From positions 558,001 to 622,000 of the forward strand of contig NZ_NPKP01000002.1 of assembly GCF_008329585.1 (NCBI RefSeq): a stretch of 64,000 nucleotides of DNA. The letters are read 5' to 3'. Below are positions 58,490 to 64,000 of this stretch, piece by piece. Below the pieces are notes generated by a model. The model made no database searches. It was not told the DNA's origin and worked only from the letters and a program-made list of their open reading frames with translations. The translations under genes were made by a program, and so were the position numbers. This DNA is from Mycolicibacterium sp. P9-22. Lineage in GTDB: Bacteria; Actinomycetota; Actinomycetes; Mycobacteriales; Mycobacteriaceae. How positions within the stretch are numbered: position 1 is the first letter of the stretch; the number at the start of each line of letters is the position of its first letter.

Positions 58490-60105
58490 CCCTTGACCAG
58501 CGTGCGCTCGATGATCGGCGCCAGGTCCAGTCCGGTCGGCAGGGTGCCGAACGCTCCGCCCCACTGCCCGCCGAGCCGGCTGGCCAGGAACGCCTCCGCG
58601 ACCGCGGGATGTCCGTGGCGCACCAGCAGTGCACCCTGCAATGCCAGCGAGATGTCCTCGGCCACCTGCCGTCCGCGGTATTCGATATCGCCGAGGTTGC
58701 CCAGTGAGGTCTTCAGGGCGGCGACGTGCGCATCCAGTCGCGGGTCCTGTGCCAGTGCGAGCTCGTCGAAGAGCACGTCGATGCACTCCGGACGGGTTGC
58801 CATGGCCCGCAGGGTATCCAGCGCGCTGACGTTGCCCGAGCCCTCCCAGATGCCCATCAGCGGCGCCTCCCGGTACAGCCGCGGCATGCCGGAGTCCTCG
58901 ACGTAACCGTTGCCGCCCAGGCATTCCATCGCCTCGGCGGCGTGCGGTGTCGCCCGCTTGCACACCCAGTACTTGGCGGCGGCGAGGCCGATGCGGCGCA
59001 GCAGCGATTCGCGCTCGTCACCGCGCACCGCACGGTCGGTGGCGCCGGCCATCCGCATCGCCAGCATGGTCGCGGCCTCGGCCTCGACGGCAAGGTCGGC
59101 CAGCACGTTGCGCATCAGCGGCTGGTCGATCAGGTAGGCGCCGAACGCCTTTCGGTGCTGGGCATGATGCACCGCACGGCTCAGTCCGGTGCGCATGCTG
59201 GTGGCGCTGCCCAGCGTGCAGTCCAGCCGGGTCAGGTTGACCATCTCGATGATGGTCTTCACCCCGCGGCCCTCCTCACCGACCAGCCAGGCCGTCGCCC
59301 CGTCGTATTCGACCTCGCTGGAGGCGTTGGCGTGGTTGCCGAGCTTGTCCTTGAGTCGCTGCAGAAACATCCGGTTGCGGGTGCCGTCGGGCAGCACGCG
59401 GGGCAGGAAGAAACAGCTCAGCCCGCCCGCTGTTTGGGCCAGCACCAGGAACACGTCGCACATCGGCGCCGAGGTGAACCATTTGTGTCCGGTGAGCGTG
59501 TAGGTGCCGTCGCCGTTGGGCACCGCTTCGGTGGTGCCGGCCCGGACGTCGGAGCCACCCTGCTTCTCGGTCATCGACATGCCCGCGGTGAGACCGGCCT
59601 TGGTGGTGGGCACCTTGAGCTCGGGGTCGTAGACCCGGCTGGTGAGCAGCGGTTCGTAGGCCGCGGCCAATTCGGGATTGACTCGCAGCGCGGGCACCAC
59701 GGCGTAGGTCATCGAGATCGGGCAGATGTGTCCGGGTTCGGGTGTCCACACCGAGGTCTTGGCGGCCCGGACCACGTGGGACCCGGTGCGGTCATCGGCC
59801 CACGGGGCGCCGTGCAATCCGTGCGTAACGGCCACGTTCATCAGCTCGTGATAGGCGGGATCGAACTCGACCTCGTCGATGCGGTGGCCGTAGCGATCGT
59901 GGGTGTGCAGCACCGGACGGTTGCGGTCGGCGAGTTCGCCCCAGCGCTGCGCCTGGGTCGATCCGCTCAGCGCGCCCAGTTCGGTGATCTCGTCGGCGCC
60001 CCAGCCGCCGCCCTCGCGGACCAGCGCCTCCATGAGCACCGGTGCGGTGGCGGGGTTGTGATCGAGCATCGGCGGGACCTGATTGGTGACGACGTGAGTG
60101 GCCAT
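58486..60105 (-). CDS. fadE8: Acyl-CoA dehydrogenase, FadE8/AidB-like
   Basis: A 539-residue flavoenzyme of the AidB-type group, longer than standard acyl-CoA dehydrogenases. It shows GMSMTEKQGGSDVRAGTT and the C-terminal ECLGGNGYVEDSGMPRLYREAPLMGIWEGSGNV. It should introduce a double bond in an acyl-CoA that the downstream crotonases hydrate. The ATG at 60105 was chosen by similarity to the family length. An inverted repeat lies just upstream. Confidence 0.92.
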   Translation of the reverse strand: MATHVVTNQVPPMLDHNPATAPVLMEALVREGGGWGADEITELGALSGSTQAQRWGELADRNRPVLHTHDRYGHRIDEVEFDPAYHELMNVAVTHGLHGAPWADDRTGSHVVRAAKTSVWTPEPGHICPISMTYAVVPALRVNPELAAAYEPLLTSRVYDPELKVPTTKAGLTAGMSMTEKQGGSDVRAGTTEAVPNGDGTYTLTGHKWFTSAPMCDVFLVLAQTAGGLSCFFLPRVLPDGTRNRMFLQRLKDKLGNHANASSEVEYDGATAWLVGEEGRGVKTIIEMVNLTRLDCTLGSATSMRTGLSRAVHHAQHRKAFGAYLIDQPLMRNVLADLAVEAEAATMLAMRMAGATDRAVRGDERESLLRRIGLAAAKYWVCKRATPHAAEAMECLGGNGYVEDSGMPRLYREAPLMGIWEGSGNVSALDTLRAMATRPECIDVLFDELALAQDPRLDAHVAALKTSLGNLGDIEYRGRQVAEDISLALQGALLVRHGHPAVAEAFLASRLGGQWGGAFGTLPTGLDLAPIIERTLVKG

Positions 60106-60112
60106 GCGTCCA

Positions 60113-60152
60113 CTGTTACATTTTCTCGACAGTCGCACAAGATACGTAACAG
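60113..60152. promoter_or_regulatory. Inverted repeat between fadE8 and the cupin gene
   Basis: CTGTTAC (60113-60119) and GTAACAG (60146-60152) are perfect complements 26 bases apart in the short divergent region. They could bind the PaaX-type regulator or another dimer controlling both genes. Confidence 0.45.
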
Positions 60153-60168
60153 CGTGCATACTCGTGCG

Positions 60169-60504
60169 GTGCAGCCCAATACCGCCATCCACGCCGCCGC
60201 ACTGGCGCTCACCCATGAGCCGGTACCCGCCGAACAGTCCGTCGCCGGCGACCCGAGCACAGCAGCATCCACGCTCACCCGGTTCGGCGATCGGGAGATC
60301 GGCGTCTGGGAGATGTCGGTCGGCACCATGACCGATGTCGAGGCCGACGAGGTCTTCGTGGTGCTCTGCGGGGCCGCCACCGTCGAGTTCGCCGACGGCA
60401 CTGCGGCGCTGCACCTGGGCGCCGGCGATATCGGGCGCCTGGCCGCCGGGGCCGAGACCACCTGGACGGTCACCGAGACCCTGCGCAAGATCTACCTGAG
60501 CTGA
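60169..60504 (+). CDS. Small cupin-domain protein
   Basis: A 111-residue protein with the single-cupin pattern EIGVWEMSVGTMTDVEADEVFVVLCGAATVEFADGTAALHLGAGDIGRLAAGAETTWTVTETLRKIYL, close to the EutQ/DUF861 cupins. It uses GTG 60169 or the in-frame GTG at 60154. Its 3' end overlaps the converging PAP2 gene by 13 bases. Substrate unknown. Confidence 0.8.
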   Translation: MQPNTAIHAAALALTHEPVPAEQSVAGDPSTAASTLTRFGDREIGVWEMSVGTMTDVEADEVFVVLCGAATVEFADGTAALHLGAGDIGRLAAGAETTWTVTETLRKIYLS

Positions 60505-61559
60505 GCCACCGAGGTCCTGCGCCGCGACTCGTAGGCATGCCCGGCGTAGATCACCGCGGCGGCCAGCGCCCAGCCCAGCAGGATGTCGACGACATAATGC
60601 TCCGCGGTGTAGACCAGCGTGAACGCCATGACCAGCGGGTAGGCCACCAGCACCGGACGCCACCGACGGTTGAGCCGGTTCCACAGGAACGCGGCCAACG
60701 CGGCCGACATGCCCGCGTGCAAGGACGGGATCGCTGCCACCAGGTTGACGCTGGCCTGGCCCTGGTCCAGCAGTGCGGTCGCGGTGTGCAGATTCAGGTT
60801 GCCCCAGCCCCGCGTCACGATGCGCTCGATCCAGCCGTTGGCGCCGTCCTGCGCGCTTTCCATGGCGCCCAGGACACCGCCGTCGGGGACACCGCGCGCA
60901 GACTTGAACATGCATTGCGGACCCGACGGTCCGCCTGCGACGTCATCCGGGGTGCAGCGGGCGGCCGCCCACGGTGGCGCGGCGGGCAACAGCGTGTAGA
61001 TCACCAGTCCGGCGAAATTCAATCCCACGAAGAGCTTGACGAAACGCTTCCACTCCGCGCGGTCGCGCAGCCACAGCACCCCGGCGATGACGTACGGGAG
61101 GACGAAGAACGACATGTAGACGGTGCTGATCCCGACTTCCCACCATGGTGGCTGCGGCAGTTTGAGGCGTTCCTGCAGCCACACCGTCGGCATGGTGCCG
61201 CCGAACAGCCACCGGTCGGCGTCGGCCTGCCAGTGCCACAGCGTCGGGCGGCCGACGAAATCGGCCGCTCCCCTGCTGAGGTCGTAGGCGATCAGCAGCA
61301 GCGCGAAGGGCAGCCAGTCGCGGATCACGTAGAGCATCCGCCGGCCCTGACCGATGCTGGCGGCGAGCAGTCCGGTGCTGATGTAGAGCAGAACGAGTTC
61401 CCGGTTGAAGGCGAATCCGTCGGTCACGGTGCGCCACACGATGACTGCTGCCCAGACAGCGATCACGGCGTAGCGCAGATAGCGCTGTCGCTGTGCGCGA
61501 CGTCCGGGTGCAGCGATCCCGTCGACGACGATCGACTGTTCCTCGTCAATCGTGGCCAC
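60492..61559 (-). CDS. PAP2-superfamily membrane phosphatase/transferase (AUR1-like)
   Basis: A 355-residue polytopic protein. The acid-phosphatase motifs are AIPSLHAG (motif 2 histidine) and EHYVVDILLGW (motif 3). The pattern resembles inositolphosphotransferases of the AUR1/IPC synthase type. It probably acts on lipid phosphates, such as phosphatidic acid or polyprenyl phosphate. It carries six or more helices. Confidence 0.82.
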   Translation of the reverse strand: MATIDEEQSIVVDGIAAPGRRAQRQRYLRYAVIAVWAAVIVWRTVTDGFAFNRELVLLYISTGLLAASIGQGRRMLYVIRDWLPFALLLIAYDLSRGAADFVGRPTLWHWQADADRWLFGGTMPTVWLQERLKLPQPPWWEVGISTVYMSFFVLPYVIAGVLWLRDRAEWKRFVKLFVGLNFAGLVIYTLLPAAPPWAAARCTPDDVAGGPSGPQCMFKSARGVPDGGVLGAMESAQDGANGWIERIVTRGWGNLNLHTATALLDQGQASVNLVAAIPSLHAGMSAALAAFLWNRLNRRWRPVLVAYPLVMAFTLVYTAEHYVVDILLGWALAAAVIYAGHAYESRRRTSVAQLR

Positions 61560-61618
61560 GAGAGGTGAGCCTAGTTCACCTAGCGGTCACCCACCGTTTG
61601 CCGGCTGTCCGAAATGCG

Positions 61619-62368
61619 TCAGGTGTTGTCGCGCAGGAACGCGATGTCGTCCTTCCGGCCCTCTTCCGATGTCTCGCAGATCACCGGTGCGTCGGCGGCT
61701 TTGACCACGGCGACCAGCAGTTCGGGATCGATCTGTCCGGTGCCGAAGTTGGCGTGCCGGTCGGCGCCGGAGCCCGCGGCGTCCCGGGAGTCGTTGCAGT
61801 GCACCAGGTCGATGCGACCGGTGATGGACTTGATCCGGTCGACGGCGTCGATCAGCGCCTCGCCGGCCGCCCAGGCGTGGCAGGTGTCCAGGCAGAAGCC
61901 GATTCCCTTGTCGCCGATGTGATCCCACAGCCGGGCGATGGTGTCGAAATGCCGCGCCATGGCATGGTCGCCGCCCGCGGTGTTCTCCAGGTACACCGGC
62001 ACGTCGGTGTTCAGGCTGGCCAGTGCTTTCACCCAGCGCTCGAAACCGGCTTCCATATCGTTGTCGTCGGCATGCCCGCCGTGCACGATGACGGCGGTGG
62101 CGCCGATCTCGGCGGCCGCATCGCAGGTGTCCTGCAGGATCTTCCGCGACGGGATGCGCACCCGGTTGTTCGCCGAGGCGACGTTGATCAGGTACGGCGC
62201 GTGCACGTACAGCGGGACGCTGGAGGCCTTGAGCGCCACGGCGTCCTCGCGCGGCTTGGGTTTCTTCCAGCTCTGCGGGTTTCCGAGGAAGAACTGGACC
62301 ACATCAGCGCCTTCGGCGGCGGCCGCGGCGATCGGGTCTTCGGGATTGACATGCGAACCGATGAGCAC
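61619..62368 (-). CDS. nfo: Endonuclease IV (AP endonuclease)
   Basis: A 249-residue TIM-barrel enzyme. Metal ligands are seen in [40 protein letters not shown] and the C-terminal ICETSEEG. It cleaves at abasic sites in base-excision repair. Corresponds to M. tuberculosis End (Rv0670). Confidence 0.95.
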   Translation of the reverse strand: MLIGSHVNPEDPIAAAAAEGADVVQFFLGNPQSWKKPKPREDAVALKASSVPLYVHAPYLINVASANNRVRIPSRKILQDTCDAAAEIGATAVIVHGGHADDNDMEAGFERWVKALASLNTDVPVYLENTAGGDHAMARHFDTIARLWDHIGDKGIGFCLDTCHAWAAGEALIDAVDRIKSITGRIDLVHCNDSRDAAGSGADRHANFGTGQIDPELLVAVVKAADAPVICETSEEGRKDDIAFLRDNT

Positions 62369-62445
62369 GGGGCCAGTCTAGGCGCGCGCTGTGACAGCCC
62401 GGCTATGGTGCAGAGCGGACAATCAAGATCAGCGAGAGGCGAGTA

Positions 62446-62601
62446 GTGGAACCCCAGCAGAAGCCGACCTTCGGTCAGAAGGTCAAGATGGGCGGGCAGG
62501 CTGCCGTCGCCCTGGCACGCAATCCCAAGGCTCTGGTTGCGTTGGTGAAGTACCAACGCGAAACGCGTAAGCAGCGTCGCCAGGCCGGCACGACAAACTG
62601 A
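62446..62601 (+). CDS. Small basic protein, 51 residues
   Basis: A short gene starting at GTG 62446 with AGAGG upstream. The product begins MEPQQKPTFGQKVKMGGQAA, contains ALARNPKALVALVKYQRETRKQRR and ends at TGA 62601. It is strongly basic, with an amphipathic middle. A GC-rich terminator follows eight bases later, which supports it as a real transcription unit. No family recognised. Confidence 0.7.
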   Translation: MEPQQKPTFGQKVKMGGQAAVALARNPKALVALVKYQRETRKQRRQAGTTN

Positions 62602-62608
62602 TCCACGC

Positions 62609-62646
62609 GGCCGCCGCGCACTCCCACACCGGGAGTCGCGGCGGCC
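62609..62646 (+). terminator. GC-rich terminator after the 51-residue gene
   Basis: GGCCGCCGCG + ACTCCC pairs with GGGAGT + CGCGGCGGCC, 16 base pairs with one bulged C and loop ACACC. A TTTT run follows at 62653-62656. Confidence 0.8.
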
Positions 62647-62661
62647 GTGTGCTTTTCCGGG

Positions 62662-63645
62662 TCAGCTCTGAGTGAGCAGCAGAAACGCCAGATAGGCCAC
62701 GTAGGCGGCGACCATCGCGCCGCCCTCGCCGCGGCCGACCCTGCGCCCGGTGACGAAGATCGGGATGCAGGCCAGCGCGACGGCCACCATGATCGGGATG
62801 TCGATCCGCACCAGGCTGGCCGGCAGCACCAGCCCATCGGTGGCGACCAGACACGTGGCCCCCAAGATCAGCAGGATGTTGTAGATGCTGCTGCCCAGCA
62901 GGTTGCCGATCGCGATATCGCGGTTGCCGCGCAACGTGGAGACCACCGTCGTCACCAGCTCCGGCGCGGAGGTGCCGATCGCGACGACCGTCAACCCGAT
63001 CAGCGCGTCGGAGACCCCGAAGGTGCGCGCCATCCCCACCGCGCCGTCGACCAGCCAGTCCGCACCGATCACCACGACTGCGATACCGGCGATCATCATG
63101 CCCGCGTACAGCGCGGTCGGCCGGGTCTTCACGGCGGACTCACCTGGCTGCTCTGGTGCGTAGGCCTGGCCGTACTGGCCGACCACGGCCCGCGATTCGC
63201 GGCGGGTCATCTGCAAGAGCGCCACGGTGTACACCACGGCACCGGTGACCAGGATGATGCCGTCGACGCGGGTCAGCTTGCCGTCCAGCGCGAGTACCAG
63301 CATCAGCACCGCCGCACCTGCCATCACCGGAAGCTCGAAGCGCAGCGTCCGGGTCGCCATCGTCAGGGGCAGGATCAGCGCGCTCAAACCGAGGATCAGC
63401 AGCAGGTTGACGACGTTGGTGCCCGCGATGTTGCCGACCGCCAGGGCGCCACTGCCCTCGCTCGCCGCGACCACCCCGACGGCGAGTTCGGGGAGACTGG
63501 TGCCGATCGACACCACGGTCAGACCGATGACGATCGGGCTGATGCCGAGCCTGGCCGCGACCTCCGCGCCGCCACGGACCATCACCTCGGCCCCGAGAAC
63601 CAGCGCGGCCAGGCCCAACAGGAACCAGCCCGCGTCACCCCACAT
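62662..63645 (-). CDS. Na+/Ca2+ exchanger-family antiporter
   Basis: A 327-residue carrier with two inverted halves, each with an alpha-repeat: VSIGTSLPELAVG with AVGNIAGTNVVNLL, and VAIGTSAPELVTT with AIGNLLGSSIYNIL. These GTS(L/A)PE and GN(I/L) motifs form the cation site. The ATG at 63645 precedes the first helix; the frame extends further upstream without a good start. It exports calcium or related cations against sodium or protons. Confidence 0.9.
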   Translation of the reverse strand: MWGDAGWFLLGLAALVLGAEVMVRGGAEVAARLGISPIVIGLTVVSIGTSLPELAVGVVAASEGSGALAVGNIAGTNVVNLLLILGLSALILPLTMATRTLRFELPVMAGAAVLMLVLALDGKLTRVDGIILVTGAVVYTVALLQMTRRESRAVVGQYGQAYAPEQPGESAVKTRPTALYAGMMIAGIAVVVIGADWLVDGAVGMARTFGVSDALIGLTVVAIGTSAPELVTTVVSTLRGNRDIAIGNLLGSSIYNILLILGATCLVATDGLVLPASLVRIDIPIMVAVALACIPIFVTGRRVGRGEGGAMVAAYVAYLAFLLLTQS

Positions 63646-63776
63646 CGCGACGAGCCTATCGGGAGCCGGCGGGGTGTGAATCCTCGTCGGAGAAACAGCC
63701 CCGACGCCGACGAGGGTGCACAATCTGCCGCAAAGTCTCAGAGGTCCCACACACGAGCCGGCGTGAGACTTGTGGC

Positions 63777-64000
63777 ATGCAGGGTCCGTTCGCCGGCTGG
63801 GACGCCGTCGCTGCCGGGACGCTCACCGGGCACGCGCTGCGCACTCGGCATCGCCCCGTCTACCCGAGTATCTATCTGCGCCGCGATATCGAGCTCACTG
63901 CGGCGCTGCGGGCGCAGGCGGCCTGGCGGTGGTCGAAGCGGCGTGCTGTGATCGCCGGTAACTCGGCGGCCGCGCTGCACCGTGCGAAGTGGGTCGACGC
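63777..64000 (+). CDS. AbiEi/DUF559-like protein, 3' truncated
   Basis: The frame starts at ATG 63777 and runs off the right edge; 74 residues are visible. The order GHALRTRHRPVYPSIYLRRDIELTAALRAQAAWRWSKRRAVIAGNSAAALHRAKWVDA matches the N-terminal part of a mycobacterial family annotated as AbiEi antitoxin-like or DUF559. The C-terminal half, which would decide the class, is outside the window. Confidence 0.6.
   Translation, partial: MQGPFAGWDAVAAGTLTGHALRTRHRPVYPSIYLRRDIELTAALRAQAAWRWSKRRAVIAGNSAAALHRAKWVD

Noticed and set aside
58726-60504. A 592-residue plus-strand ORF antisense to fadE8
   Set aside because: It is the GC-rich complement frame of fadE8. Only its last 111 residues, after the divergent gap, look like a protein (cupin).

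Overview
The window is chromosomal DNA from a high-GC actinobacterium, almost certainly a rapidly growing Mycobacterium (Mycolicibacterium). The reasons are the mycobacterial order of the str and S10 ribosomal operons, a complete mycofactocin (mft) locus between them, a PGRS-type glycine-rich protein, fadE8/echA4/nfo-like genes upstream of rpsL, and many lipoproteins. Compared with the M. tuberculosis order as I remember it (Rv0670 to Rv0711), the window reads in reverse and carries several insertions. There are no rRNA or tRNA genes, insertion sequences, prophage or CRISPR arrays.

Layout, left to right. 1-5.2 kb: a truncated PucR-type regulator, an MFS exporter, and a two-gene operon of a membrane transporter and a DUF1275 protein. 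5.2-8.3 kb: an AtsA-like arylsulfatase with a downstream lipoprotein gene. 8.5-15.2 kb: a four-gene, tightly overlapping cluster (polytopic membrane protein, BcsB-like protein, BcsA-like family 2 glycosyltransferase, GT-C-like membrane protein) lying between rpsQ and the sulfatase. This is the best candidate for an undescribed envelope or exopolysaccharide system. 15.5-20.9 kb: the S10 operon, rpsJ to rpsQ, on the minus strand, closed by a hairpin. 21.5-27.2 kb: a DUF4442 protein, a PE-less PGRS protein, a lipoprotein carboxylesterase and a cytochrome P450.

27.2-34.4 kb: the mycofactocin locus (mftA-mftG on the minus strand, mftR divergent). 34.5-37.6 kb: an ECF sigma factor translationally coupled to a three-domain VOC protein, and a ferredoxin reductase. 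37.6-43.9 kb: an arginine-catabolism island (Lrp/AsnC regulator, DDAH/arginine-dihydrolase-like enzyme, ornithine aminotransferase, arginine deiminase, APC antiporter) wrapped around a mycofactocin-type SDR that has a KstR-like box upstream. 44-48.1 kb: a SHOCT protein and a two-component pair whose kinase has two membrane/kinase halves.

48.2-52.4 kb: the str operon (rpsL, rpsG, fusA, tuf). 52.8-56.1 kb: a TetR regulator, two DUF3558 lipoproteins, and a VanX-like dipeptidase flanked by two DUF3060 paralogues. 56.1-60.1 kb: a fadE8-echA4-paaX-echA5-like acyl-CoA operon. 60.2-64 kb: a cupin, a PAP2 enzyme, endonuclease IV, a 51-residue peptide gene, a Na/Ca exchanger and a truncated AbiEi/DUF559-like protein. 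Statements about M. tuberculosis synteny are from memory and were not checked against a database.
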